Positions 44,697 to 53,623 of a stretch of DNA of 64,000 nt are shown here, piece by piece. The notes beneath the pieces are model-generated. The model did not search any database and was not told the origin of the DNA. It worked only from the letters and a program-made list of their open reading frames with translations. Source of the DNA: Trichocoleus sp. FACHB-46 (GTDB lineage: Bacteria; Cyanobacteriota; Cyanobacteriia; FACHB-46); NCBI RefSeq assembly GCF_014695385.1, contig NZ_JACJOD010000022.1:62001-126000 (forward strand), written 5' to 3'. Position numbers and translations under genes: made by a program. Within the stretch, counting starts at the first letter, position 1, and every line of letters starts with the position of its first letter.

Positions 44697-45365
44697 GTGA
44701 ATCTAGCGGAAGGAGTTCAGATTGTCTCATTCGGCCTGCTAGGTCTGATGATGATTGGGGCAGCTCTTGGTGTGGTACTGCTGTCTAATATCGTTTACTC
44801 AGCCTTCTTGCTTGGTGGTGTGTTCATCAGCATTGCTGGGCTATACATTTTGCTGAATGCGGGCTTTGTCGCTGCGGCTCAAGTGCTTATCTACGTGGGA
44901 GCCGTCAACGTCTTGATTCTGTTTGCCATCATGTTGGTAAACAAGCGAGAAGACTTCAAGCCTATGCCCAACGCTTGGGTGCGGCAGGCACTGACCGGAT
45001 TGGTTTGTGTAAGCTTGTTTGCCCTGCTCAGCACCATGGTGCTTTCAACTCCTTGGTCTCTCTCAACTGCGCCTGGTGCTGGAGATGATGCCATTGTAGT
45101 GATCGGAAAGCACTTCTTCAGCGACTTTTTGCTGCCGTTTGAGTTGGCTTCGATTCTACTGCTGATGGCTTTGGTGGGCGCAATTATCCTGGCTCGTCGT
45201 GAGTTCCTACCAGACGACACCTCCACTCCGCAAACCCAACGCCAAGTTTTCACCTTACAAGAACGGCCTAGAGAAACCGTTCCCGCTTTAAGTGGTGGCC
45301 GCATCAAATCATCTCAATCGGGTGCTGAAGGACCAGTGACCCCCAGCGATCGCTTAGATCCTTAA
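44697..45365 (+). CDS. ndhG: NAD(P)H-quinone oxidoreductase subunit 6
   Basis: A 222-residue NuoJ/NdhG-type membrane subunit of NDH-1. The GTG start at 44697 is backed by AGGAG at 44681-44685. Recognised segments: GVVLLSNIVYSAFLLGGVFISIAGLYILL (residues split across two helices) and AAQVLIYVGAVNVLILFAIM. The C-terminal 50 residues after the last helix are soluble and rich in Gln, Arg and Pro. Between ndhI and ndhE, as in the standard cluster. Confidence 0.95.
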   Translation: MNLAEGVQIVSFGLLGLMMIGAALGVVLLSNIVYSAFLLGGVFISIAGLYILLNAGFVAAAQVLIYVGAVNVLILFAIMLVNKREDFKPMPNAWVRQALTGLVCVSLFALLSTMVLSTPWSLSTAPGAGDDAIVVIGKHFFSDFLLPFELASILLLMALVGAIILARREFLPDDTSTPQTQRQVFTLQERPRETVPALSGGRIKSSQSGAEGPVTPSDRLDP

Positions 45366-45438
45366 TCCTACCCATTCCATGAATGGTGTTGATTTCTAAG
45401 CTTTTAGTCGATTCGTTTAGTCACCCGTGAGGAGATTT

Positions 45439-45744
45439 ATGCAACTTGAATACTTTTTGCTGTTAGCGGCTGCTCTTTTTTGCATTGGCATTTATGGCCT
45501 CGTTACCAGCCGGAACGCGGTCCGAGTATTGATGTCGATCGAATTGCTGCTGAACTCCGTTAACCTGAATTTGATGGCGTTCTCGAACTACCTCGACTCC
45601 GCAGAGATTAAAGGTCAGGTATTCACAGTATTTGTGATTACGATCGCGGCAGCAGAGGCAGCAGTGGGTCTAGCGATCGTGCTAGCTATCTACCGCAACC
45701 GTGACACGGTGGACATGGAACAGTTCAATCTTTTGAAGTGGTAA
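45439..45744 (+). CDS. ndhE: NAD(P)H-quinone oxidoreductase subunit 4L
   Basis: Small three-helix NuoK/NdhE subunit of NDH-1. From the ATG at 45439 (MQLEYFLLL) the product has 101 residues, the usual length; an in-frame GTG 12 bases upstream is less likely because GAGGAG at 45429-45434 then serves as ribosome-binding site. Conserved [20 protein letters not shown] and [13 protein letters not shown] carry the membrane glutamates that take part in proton transfer. Last gene of the cluster, closed by a terminator. Confidence 0.96.
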   Translation: MQLEYFLLLAAALFCIGIYGLVTSRNAVRVLMSIELLLNSVNLNLMAFSNYLDSAEIKGQVFTVFVITIAAAEAAVGLAIVLAIYRNRDTVDMEQFNLLKW

Positions 45745-45792
45745 TTGCGCTTTGCTTCAGAGTTAGCTGTTTAACAAGTTTTTTAATTTAAG

Positions 45793-45834
45793 AAGCGATC
45801 GCTCTCCTAGCTTCAAAGAGGGCGATCGCTTTTT
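45793..45834 (+). terminator. Terminator of the ndh cluster built from two HIP1 sites
   Basis: A 14-bp stem (AAGCGATCGCTCTC at 45793-45806 with GAGGGCGATCGCTT at 45818-45831, one G-T pair), 11-base loop and TTTTT. Both arms contain a whole GCGATCGC octamer. Confidence 0.88.
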
Positions 45835-46053
45835 CTATAGTTCGGCTTGGTAGTAGTCGTTCGGTTTCATCTCTCCGACTGCATCTCTGTCTTTGTTGAT
45901 GCAGCCTGGTTTTTGAGTAAATTGGCAAACCCTAGCCCATAGCGTTGCCCTAGTCCCCGGTGGGCCGACAGAGAACAAGACGCGATCGCCAGTCGGAATT
46001 CTCAAAATTTTGACACCACAAGCAGAGCAAACTTCGGTGTTTCCTTGACTCAT
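45835..46053 (-). CDS. Small cysteine-containing protein, unknown function
   Basis: A 72-residue protein with a CxxC knuckle near the start (VCSACGVKIL) and two further cysteines (VCQFTQKPGC), consistent with a single zinc ribbon. The middle LRIPTGDRVLFSVGPPGTRATLWARVC segment is conserved in look with small cyanobacterial proteins. No assigned family or role. It runs toward the ndh cluster, sharing the terminator region at its 3' end. Confidence 0.7.
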   Translation of the reverse strand: MSQGNTEVCSACGVKILRIPTGDRVLFSVGPPGTRATLWARVCQFTQKPGCINKDRDAVGEMKPNDYYQAEL

Positions 46054-46125
46054 GACTTCGTTTTACCTTTGAAGGTCAGACCACTGGTATACAAGCTTTC
46101 TCGGTATAGTAAATCACCCTTAAGA

Positions 46126-46983
46126 CTACTTCTTGGCTAAAAACTCACGCATGTACTGATTTACGAGCTGGGGCCGCTCCTGTTGCACCCAATGGCTACA
46201 GTCAGGAATATATTTAATCTGAAAATCTCTCACATATTGTTCTGTTCCGTACGTCAGTTCTTTTCCTAGGGCCGTATCCTCCTCACCCCAAATCATGAGC
46301 GTGGGCACTTCTAGCACTCCCCAATCTGGCTTAAACAACCCTTGCTGAAAGGCGTTCCGATAATAGTTCAGCATGGCGGTGAGGGCACCTGGTTTAGCCA
46401 CTGCCTGTTTATAGGTTTGTATGTCCGCTGCCGTAAACGCATCTTTATGTACTGCCATTCCCTTAAAAGCTGCCTCTAGCGGTTGATAATCGCCCGCTTG
46501 GATCAGCCACTCTGGGAGCCAAGGTAATTGGAAGAAAAAGATATAGGAACTGCGAAGTAACTGCTGAGGCGTGCGGAGTCCCTCGGCAAACTTAGCGGGG
46601 TGTGGCAAATTCAAGATGATTAGGCGATCGAGCATTTCTGGATGGGCATAGGCGAAATTCCAGGCGATCGCGCCGCCCCAGTCGTGTCCCACTAGCACGC
46701 ACTTGTCGTACCCTAAGCCCTGGATCACGCCTTTGATGTCTTTGATAAACTCCGCCATCACATAAGCGGATTGCTCAGATGGTTTATCGCTGTCGTTGTA
46801 ACCGCGCAGATCCAACGCTACTACTTTGTAGTCCTTGGCAAACTCCGGAATTTGTTTGCGCCAGGAATACCAAAACTCCGGGAAGCCATGCAGCATCAAC
46901 ATCAACGGCCCTTCGCCTTGAGTGACGTAGTGCAGCTTGATGCCGTTGGTCGAGGTATAGGCGTGAGTCCAAGATTCAGACAT
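46126..46983 (-). CDS. Epoxide-hydrolase-like alpha/beta hydrolase
   Basis: A 285-residue alpha/beta hydrolase from ATG 46983 (MSESWTHAY); an upstream in-frame GTG at 47013 is less likely. Oxyanion motif HGFPEFWYSW and nucleophile elbow VLVGHDWGGA place an aspartate nucleophile, as in epoxide hydrolases and haloalkane dehalogenases. Acid residue region LMIWGEEDTALG and base His in DCSHWVQQE complete the set. The pair of cap tyrosines typical of epoxide hydrolases may be in the SYIFFFQ and NYYRNAF segments. Natural substrate unknown. Confidence 0.9.
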   Translation of the reverse strand: MSESWTHAYTSTNGIKLHYVTQGEGPLMLMLHGFPEFWYSWRKQIPEFAKDYKVVALDLRGYNDSDKPSEQSAYVMAEFIKDIKGVIQGLGYDKCVLVGHDWGGAIAWNFAYAHPEMLDRLIILNLPHPAKFAEGLRTPQQLLRSSYIFFFQLPWLPEWLIQAGDYQPLEAAFKGMAVHKDAFTAADIQTYKQAVAKPGALTAMLNYYRNAFQQGLFKPDWGVLEVPTLMIWGEEDTALGKELTYGTEQYVRDFQIKYIPDCSHWVQQERPQLVNQYMREFLAKK

Positions 46984-47057
46984 AACTAGTTTTGAGGAGT
47001 GTAGGCTTGCCACTCCCTTTTAGACAAAAAATAGTTGTCTTAAATCCCCTCTAAGAT

Positions 47058-50000
47058 TCACTCTGTAGGAGCGAGAGAGCGATATTGCTCTAAGACCTGC
47101 TTGAGATAGTGCCCGGTATGCGATCGCTCGTTCTCGGCCACCTCTTCTGGCGTGCCCACGGCAATAATCTCGCCACCTTTGTCGCCGCCTTCGGGACCGA
47201 GGTCAATCACCCAATCGGAGCAGCGGATTACATCTAGGTTGTGCTCAATTACGAGGACCGAGTTGCCCTTGTCTACCAAACGCTGCACCACATCCAGCAA
47301 CTTGTGGACATCGTAGAACGAAAGTCCTGTCGTGGGTTCATCGATTAGATAGAGAGTTTTACCTGTGGCGCGACGAGAAAGCTCAGTGGCTAGTTTCACC
47401 CGCTGGGCTTCTCCTCCAGAGAGGGTGGGTGCGGTTTGACCGAGGCGGATATAGCCTAAACCGACATCTACCAGAGTCTGCAAGCGGTTAGAGGCTTGGG
47501 GAATGTTCTTGAAGAATTCGTAGGCTTCCTCCACGGTCATGTTGAGGACATCCGCGATCGATTTGTTTTTGTACTTCACCTGGAGGGTTTCGCGGTTGTA
47601 GCGGGCTCCCTTGCAGACATCGCATTGCACATAAACATCGGGGAGGAAGTTCATCTCAATCACGTTCACACCCTGACCACCACAGGCTTCGCAGCGTCCG
47701 CCTTTGACGTTGAAGGAGAACTGTCCCGGTTTATAACCTCTGGCTTTGGCTTCGATCGTCTCCGCAAACACATCCCGAATCACATCAAATGCGCCTGTGT
47801 AAGTGGCGGGGTTGGATCGGGGAGTGCGGCCAATCGGGGACTGGTCAATCACAATTACTTTGTCGAGGGCATTTAGGCCATCTAGAGCTTCCATTTCCTT
47901 GGGGAAGGGAACTTTATGGCCGAAATGGTGTTGTAGCGCTGGATAGAGCAGTTCATTGATCAGGGTGGATTTACCAGACCCCGAAACGCCTGTGACGCAA
48001 ACTAACTCGCCTAAAGGAATCTCGACACTCACTTGCTTAAGGTTATTGCGAGAAGCCTTTTTAATCTTTAAAGCTCGACCATTACCTTCTCGGCGTTCGG
48101 TGGGTGTGTGAATCACTTGGCGACCCGACAAGTAAGCCCCTGTCAGAGAATCAGGAGCCGCTAAAATGTCCTCAAAGCTACCTTGGGCGACAATATGGCC
48201 GCCATGAATCCCCGCGCCAGGGCCAATATCTACGAGGTGATCGGCAGCGCGAATGGTTTCTTCGTCGTGCTCGACCACGATCAGCGTGTTGCCCAAGGTA
48301 CGAAGCTTGTCAAGAGTACGGAGCAAGCGGCCATTATCGCGTTGGTGCAAGCCGATGCTGGGTTCATCCAAAACATAGAGCACGCCTGTCAATCCAGAAC
48401 CAATCTGAGTTGCTAGCCGAATCCGTTGTGCCTCTCCCCCAGAAAGAGTCATGGCCGTGCGATCGAGCGTTAGGTAATCTAGACCGACATCGAGCAAAAA
48501 TTGCAGGCGAGCTTTAATTTCTCGCAGCACCAAATCGCCAATTGTGGCTTGGCGATCGCTCAGCTTCAAACCTTCTACTCGGCTCAAGCATTCTTGAATA
48601 GAAACGCCAGTCAGCTCAGTAATCTGGTATTGGCCCAGCCGCACGCTCAGCGATTCTGGCTTCAGCCGTCGCCCCTGACAAACATCGCAAGGTTGATCGA
48701 CCAGATATTGCTCTAGCTTTTGCTTGTAGAGGTCAGAACTGGCTTCTTCGTACTGGCGTTGCAGGATGTTGAGGGCACCTTCGTACCGCCGCACGTAGCT
48801 TTTCTGGTCGCGATAGCGCGAATCGACTTCAATCTTGATCGCGTCTTTGGAGCCATTCAGGATGATCTGCTGTTGCTCACGGGTGAGCTTGTTCCAAGGT
48901 GTTTGGATGTCAAAACCGAAGGCTTCCCCAACGCTATAAAGGAGGGAAAGGTAATAAGTGTTGTCTTTGTCTGACCAAGGGGCGATCGCGGCATAGACGG
49001 GCAAGGCTGGATTCGGCACCACCAAATCTGCGGAGAAGGTGCGATGACTCCCCAAGCCGTGACAGTTGGGGCAAGCACCATAGGGAGAGTTGAAGGAGAA
49101 CAAACGAGGGGACAGTTCTTCCATCACCGCACCATGTTCTGGGCAAGCGAAGTTTTCTGAAAACACGAGTTCTCGTGGTAGCCCATACTGACCACCGGAT
49201 TCTGCGGCTACTGGCACTGAATTTTTAGCTGCGTTTTTACCTGTAGGGAGAGCAACCACATTGGAATCTGTACCAGACTCAGCATCTGAAACAGACAGAA
49301 TATCAATGATAGCGATGCCTTCGGAGTGCCGTAAACAGGTGGTGAGTGAATCGACTAGACGTTCTTCTAGGTCAGGCTTCTTCACCAAGCGATCGACCAC
49401 AATTTCAATGTTGTGGGCTTGGTTTTTCTCTAGCTCGATGGAGTCGCTGAGGTCGCGCACTTCGCCGTTGACCCGCACCCGGACAAAGCCTTCGGAGGTG
49501 AGGCTAGAAAGCAATTTCTTATGGGTGCCTTTCTTACCCCGGACGACGGGAGCCAAAATTTGGAAGCGGGTGCGATCGGGCAGTTCCATGATGCGATCGC
49601 ACATCTGGTCAATGGCTTGGGGGGCAATGGAGCGATCGCAGTGAGGACAGTGGGGTTCGCCTGCCCGCCCGAACAAGAGTCTCAGGTAGTCGTAAATCTC
49701 GGTAACGGTGCCGACGGTGGAGCGGGGGTTGTGGGAGGTGGATTTTTGGTCGATGGAAATGGCAGGGCTGAGTCCTTCGATCGCATCGACATCGGGTTTA
49801 TCGACTTGGCCCAGAAATTGCCGCGCGTAGGCACTGAGAGACTCGACATAGCGCCGCTGCCCTTCGGCGAAGATGGTGTCAAACGCTAGGGAGGACTTGC
49901 CAGACCCAGACACCCCGGTAAAAACGATGAGGCGATCGCGGGGTAGTTCAAGGTCGATGTTCTTGAGGTTGTGCTGGCGGGCTCCCCGAATCCGAATGGT

Positions 50001-50090
50001 GTTTTGGTCCACTGACTTTGCCTGGGATGGGTGGTGTCCATTGGTAGGCTCGGTGGATTTGCGGTTGGCAGAACGGGAGCGTTGAGACAT
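47058..50090 (-). CDS. uvrA: Excinuclease ABC subunit A
   Basis: Damage-recognition ATPase of nucleotide excision repair. The 1010-residue protein has an N-terminal extension of about 30 residues, first Walker A GVSGSGKSS at 59-67, a zinc finger near CPHCDRSIAP, the UvrB-binding region, a first signature LSGGEAQRIRLATQIG, second Walker A GVSGSGKSTL near 700, zinc finger CEACGGQG with CDVC, and the second LSGGEAQRVKLATEL. All are intact. A Ser/Gly-rich stretch interrupts the insertion domain near residues 270-300. Single gene, with 118 bases to the DUF4926 gene. Confidence 0.97.
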   Translation of the reverse strand: MSQRSRSANRKSTEPTNGHHPSQAKSVDQNTIRIRGARQHNLKNIDLELPRDRLIVFTGVSGSGKSSLAFDTIFAEGQRRYVESLSAYARQFLGQVDKPDVDAIEGLSPAISIDQKSTSHNPRSTVGTVTEIYDYLRLLFGRAGEPHCPHCDRSIAPQAIDQMCDRIMELPDRTRFQILAPVVRGKKGTHKKLLSSLTSEGFVRVRVNGEVRDLSDSIELEKNQAHNIEIVVDRLVKKPDLEERLVDSLTTCLRHSEGIAIIDILSVSDAESGTDSNVVALPTGKNAAKNSVPVAAESGGQYGLPRELVFSENFACPEHGAVMEELSPRLFSFNSPYGACPNCHGLGSHRTFSADLVVPNPALPVYAAIAPWSDKDNTYYLSLLYSVGEAFGFDIQTPWNKLTREQQQIILNGSKDAIKIEVDSRYRDQKSYVRRYEGALNILQRQYEEASSDLYKQKLEQYLVDQPCDVCQGRRLKPESLSVRLGQYQITELTGVSIQECLSRVEGLKLSDRQATIGDLVLREIKARLQFLLDVGLDYLTLDRTAMTLSGGEAQRIRLATQIGSGLTGVLYVLDEPSIGLHQRDNGRLLRTLDKLRTLGNTLIVVEHDEETIRAADHLVDIGPGAGIHGGHIVAQGSFEDILAAPDSLTGAYLSGRQVIHTPTERREGNGRALKIKKASRNNLKQVSVEIPLGELVCVTGVSGSGKSTLINELLYPALQHHFGHKVPFPKEMEALDGLNALDKVIVIDQSPIGRTPRSNPATYTGAFDVIRDVFAETIEAKARGYKPGQFSFNVKGGRCEACGGQGVNVIEMNFLPDVYVQCDVCKGARYNRETLQVKYKNKSIADVLNMTVEEAYEFFKNIPQASNRLQTLVDVGLGYIRLGQTAPTLSGGEAQRVKLATELSRRATGKTLYLIDEPTTGLSFYDVHKLLDVVQRLVDKGNSVLVIEHNLDVIRCSDWVIDLGPEGGDKGGEIIAVGTPEEVAENERSHTGHYLKQVLEQYRSLAPTE

Positions 50091-50208
50091 GAAGGGCAGC
50101 GCTAAACAGTCCTTAATGATTCTATCGCTGCTAATCCCTCAACTGCGATCGGCATCCCGTACTAATTGGTTCATTTTTACTAGTAGTTATCCGAGCGGAT
50201 TGTGTTAC

Positions 50209-50457
50209 TCACGCTGTAACCATTTGAGGGCTTGATTCAGGGGATGCTGGCTCAAAACGCAACACCATTATCTGCTCCGGTCGTAAGCCCATGGATTCGT
50301 AGGTTCGTCCATTACGATCGCTAAACTCTACTTCAAATGCTTCCCCATCAGCCAAAATTTCAACGATAGTGCCTACTTGACCACGCCACAAATTGTACTG
50401 AGGCAGATCGACTGTCAGCGCTACTACGTCTAGTAACTTGACTGTGTTAGTTGTCAT
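50209..50457 (-). CDS. DUF4926 domain protein
   Basis: An 82-residue small beta-rich protein of the DUF4926 family. Family pattern: VVALTVDLPQYNLWRGQVGTIVE, then VEFSDRNGRTYESMGLRPEQI, an SH3-like barrel by composition. Genes of this family recur directly next to DUF6883 genes, as here, where it follows the DUF6883 gene by 19 bases. The arrangement (small gene after a larger one) is that of a two-component unit; a toxin-antitoxin or immunity role is my inference and not shown. ATG with AGGTGAT seven bases upstream. Confidence 0.87.
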   Translation of the reverse strand: MTTNTVKLLDVVALTVDLPQYNLWRGQVGTIVEILADGEAFEVEFSDRNGRTYESMGLRPEQIMVLRFEPASPESSPQMVTA

Positions 50458-50476
50458 TTTCGTATCACCTCAAGCA

Positions 50477-51289
50477 TTACAGAGGATAGCAAGTCGTTAA
50501 TTTTGGAATATTAGAATTATGTTCCACGATCCAACCACTCCGAACGCTTGCACTTCTACCTTGCCATTCAAGCGTAAAGTCTAGAGTGTAGCGTTGTCCA
50601 AAGTCATCACGTCGTCCTAGTCGAGCTTCCTGAGTTTTGACAACTTCAAGGAGAATTTGGCACAAGCTTTTCGCATCATCAGAACTCATGCACAAAATTG
50701 ATGAGAACAGGCGAGCTTTGTGCTTACCTTGGTCATGGTTTAAGTTGAGACAGTAATCCCGAAGTTTACGAATATCAACGACTGCATTTTCTGCATTAGG
50801 GATTAGCTTCGTTGAACTTGAAGGCTTTGGTGGTTGCCGAAAAGATGAAGCAGAAGTTCCAACCTTGTTTTGATTGAAATTCCAAAAGGCATCCCCCTGA
50901 ACAACAGTCTCATCAACCATCAACCGCTTAGGTTCTTCATTGAAAAACCTACCAATTATGATCTGCCAAAAGCCATCACGTATGCAGCGATAGTTGGCAA
51001 GCAAAGATGGGTAATTCGGATCAGAAGAGGGAATGTCTGAGTATTTTTCTGGGTTATTGCGTACATCGTCAACCATGTTCTCTGCGTAGAACGTCAGGCT
51101 AACTTGCTGTTCTTGGGTCAAATCATCCCATACAGTTTGTGGGAGGATGAGCGTAGCTACAGGTGGTCCTCCTTCCGTACCACCCCTGACTTGTTCTGCA
51201 ATGGGCCACCAGGCTTGAATTCTGCTTAGAATACGCTTGGCTGTCTCCAGATGTTGAGCAAGCTCATCTGAGGTGTTACCAAAACTCAC
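50477..51289 (-). CDS. DUF6883 domain protein with an extra N-terminal domain
   Basis: A 270-residue protein whose C-terminal 110 residues (about 161-270) match the DUF6883 pattern: LIPNAENAVVDIRKLRDYCL, GKHKARLF, FGQRYTLDFTLEW and the final LTTCYP. Residues 1-150 form an additional domain with WWPIAEQVRGGTEGGPPVATL and YRCIRDGFWQIIIGRFF that I cannot name; most DUF6883 proteins are only about 110 residues. GTG start. Co-transcribed with the DUF4926 gene. Role unknown; the fusion could be a regulatory or target-binding domain. Confidence 0.8.
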   Translation of the reverse strand: MSFGNTSDELAQHLETAKRILSRIQAWWPIAEQVRGGTEGGPPVATLILPQTVWDDLTQEQQVSLTFYAENMVDDVRNNPEKYSDIPSSDPNYPSLLANYRCIRDGFWQIIIGRFFNEEPKRLMVDETVVQGDAFWNFNQNKVGTSASSFRQPPKPSSSTKLIPNAENAVVDIRKLRDYCLNLNHDQGKHKARLFSSILCMSSDDAKSLCQILLEVVKTQEARLGRRDDFGQRYTLDFTLEWQGRSASVRSGWIVEHNSNIPKLTTCYPL

Positions 51290-51358
51290 CGTTTTTCACC
51301 ACTTTCTAGCCCTAGTAATTCGAGTAGTCTACCCCCCAATCATGAACACCGCTTAATT

Positions 51359-53581
51359 TTAGCTGTCATCGTTTAGCAACCCAGTTCCCTCTCGTAAGCT
51401 GCGATCGCTCTCCTCTTCCTCCTGATTCCCAGAGTTTTGCTCTTCCTGCGGTGCCTCTTGCTCTTGTGAGGTCCGATCGCTCTCTGCTTTGGGTTCCTCA
51501 GGTTTTTGCTCCCTTTCTAGAGCTTCTAATTGCCGTTTGAGTTGCTCGCGGACTTCCCTAGCTTCTCGGTAATCCGACTTGTACTGTAACGCCTTGTCAT
51601 AAGCCGCCAAAGCATCGGGATAGCGTTTTACGTTCGTCAGGGCATTGCCCAAGCTGTACCAACTTTCATAGTGATCAGGTTTGATTTGGACCGCTTGATC
51701 ATAAGACGCGATCGCCTTGTCGTAGCGCTTGAGGTTGTAAAGCGCATTGCCCCGGTTGTACCAAGCCAAATAATCATTCGGGTTCAGGTCTAAAGCTTTG
51801 TCGTAAGATGCGATCGCTTCCTCGTAGCGTTGCAAGCGATGCAGCGTCCAAGCTCGACTGTAGAAACCTGGGTAGTAGCTGGGCTGGAGTTTCGTCACCT
51901 GTTCATAGGACTCCAGCGCCGCCTCGTATTGCTGGAGGTTGCTCTGCATATTGCCCCGACTGTACCAAGCTTGATAGAAGCGTGGCTGAAACTGCACCGC
52001 TTTGTCGTAGGAAGCGATCGCCTCTTGGTACTTCTGCAAACTACTCAGCGAATTGCCCCGGTTATACCAAGCTAAGTGATAATCCGACTTAATTTCCACC
52101 GCTTTGTCGTAGGCTTTCACCGCCTCGTCATACTTTTGCAGATTGTGCAGCGCCCAACCTTGCCCATACCAAGCAGCAGCCGAATCTGGTTGCAACGTTA
52201 CCGCTTGCTTAAAGGCGGCGATCGCTTCGTCGTACCGTTTGGCTCCAATCAAGGCTTGACCTTTCCCGTTCCAGGCTTCCGGAGCATCGATGTTGAGAGC
52301 GATCGCCTGATTAAAAGACTGCAATGCCTCGTTATGTCGTTGCCAAGTGTTCAACAGCAGACCGCGATCGCTCCAGCTTTCCCAAGACTTCGGATCGATT
52401 TGGATGGCGCGATCGTAAGCATCTAGCGCTTTGGGGTACTGCTTAAGCTGAGTCAGCACCTCACCCCGACCGTTCCACGCTTCAGGATAATCTTGGCGAA
52501 TCTGGATGGCTTTGTCATAGGCGGCTAAAGCTTCCGGGTAACGTTGCAGCGCGGCCAGAGTTTCTCCTTTGCGGTACAGATCTGTGGCACTGGAGAAGTT
52601 GAAATACCGCACGCCAAAAACTGCCGCGATCGCTCCAATTGTGACTACCACTCCCCCCAGCAAGGCACTTTTTCGCCAAGAACCAAGTTTCGGCAGTTGG
52701 GTTCGCAGGAGCGAACGGGGTTTGGGTGCGATCGCCACGGTAGCAGGTGGAGACGTGCTGAGATCCTTGAGGGCCGCTAAAACTTGAGTGGCGGATTGGT
52801 AGCGATCGCGAAAGTCATAGCGCACCATCTTATCCAAGATATTTTGCAGCTCAGGACTCACCGTGGCAGATGAGTGCCAAAGTAGCTCCCCTGTGTTGGG
52901 GTCTTTGGGTAAGTCTTGAGGTGCTAACCCTGTCAGCGCTTGAATCGCCACCATGCCCAGTGCATAAAGGTCGCTCGTCGGTTGCGGGTTTCCGGTGGCT
53001 TGCTCAATCGGCAAATATCCGGGAGTACCGATCGCCACGGTTCGGGGGCTTTGGCCTGCTTGCAAAAGCGTGGTGCTGATTTGCTTTACGGCCCCAAAGT
53101 CAATCAAGACTAACCTTTGGTCTTGGTGCCGCCGAACTATATTGCGCGGATTCACATCACGGTGAATCACCTGTTGCTGATGCACAAACTCTAAAGTCTG
53201 CAACACATCTTGCAGCAACGCGATCGCTTGAGCCTCTGTCCACGGCACACCTGCTTGCAGTTCTTGGCTTAGGTCGTGTCCTTCGATCAGCTCTTGGACT
53301 AAATAGAATTCTTGATTTTCCTCAAAGTACGCTAGCAACCTGGGGATTTGATCGTGGTTGCCCAACTGGTGCAGCACTTGCGCTTCGGTGTCGAACAAAC
53401 GTCTGGCAACTTCTAGCGTTAAAGGATCGCTGGCCTGTGGCTTCAGTTGTTTCACAACACAGCGAGGCTTGTTGGGCAAATACTGGTCTTCTGCTAGGAA
53501 AGTGGCTCCAAATCCGCCATTGCTGAGGGCGCTGATGATTTGGTAATGTCCCCCCAGAATTTGCCCAGACACCAAACTCAT
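51359..53581 (-). CDS. Ser/Thr protein kinase with C-terminal TPR array
   Basis: A 740-residue Hanks-type kinase: glycine loop LSNGGFGATF, VAIK-type VVKQLKP, catalytic loop HRDVNPRNIV (Asp near 142), DFGAVK, then GTPGYLPIEQA. A membrane helix at about 303-323 separates it from about ten tetratricopeptide repeats (330-690) of the YYEAWYNRG...LQKYQEAIASYDKA type. The last 40 residues are acidic (Glu-rich) and probably disordered. Kinase inside and TPRs outside the membrane is the likely topology. Follows the second hybrid kinase by 42 bases on the same strand. Confidence 0.94.
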   Translation of the reverse strand: MSLVSGQILGGHYQIISALSNGGFGATFLAEDQYLPNKPRCVVKQLKPQASDPLTLEVARRLFDTEAQVLHQLGNHDQIPRLLAYFEENQEFYLVQELIEGHDLSQELQAGVPWTEAQAIALLQDVLQTLEFVHQQQVIHRDVNPRNIVRRHQDQRLVLIDFGAVKQISTTLLQAGQSPRTVAIGTPGYLPIEQATGNPQPTSDLYALGMVAIQALTGLAPQDLPKDPNTGELLWHSSATVSPELQNILDKMVRYDFRDRYQSATQVLAALKDLSTSPPATVAIAPKPRSLLRTQLPKLGSWRKSALLGGVVVTIGAIAAVFGVRYFNFSSATDLYRKGETLAALQRYPEALAAYDKAIQIRQDYPEAWNGRGEVLTQLKQYPKALDAYDRAIQIDPKSWESWSDRGLLLNTWQRHNEALQSFNQAIALNIDAPEAWNGKGQALIGAKRYDEAIAAFKQAVTLQPDSAAAWYGQGWALHNLQKYDEAVKAYDKAVEIKSDYHLAWYNRGNSLSSLQKYQEAIASYDKAVQFQPRFYQAWYSRGNMQSNLQQYEAALESYEQVTKLQPSYYPGFYSRAWTLHRLQRYEEAIASYDKALDLNPNDYLAWYNRGNALYNLKRYDKAIASYDQAVQIKPDHYESWYSLGNALTNVKRYPDALAAYDKALQYKSDYREAREVREQLKRQLEALEREQKPEEPKAESDRTSQEQEAPQEEQNSGNQEEEESDRSLREGTGLLNDDS

Positions 53582-53623
53582 ACGACGCCAGAAACCCGTA
53601 AGTTGAAGCGTTGCGATCGCAAC

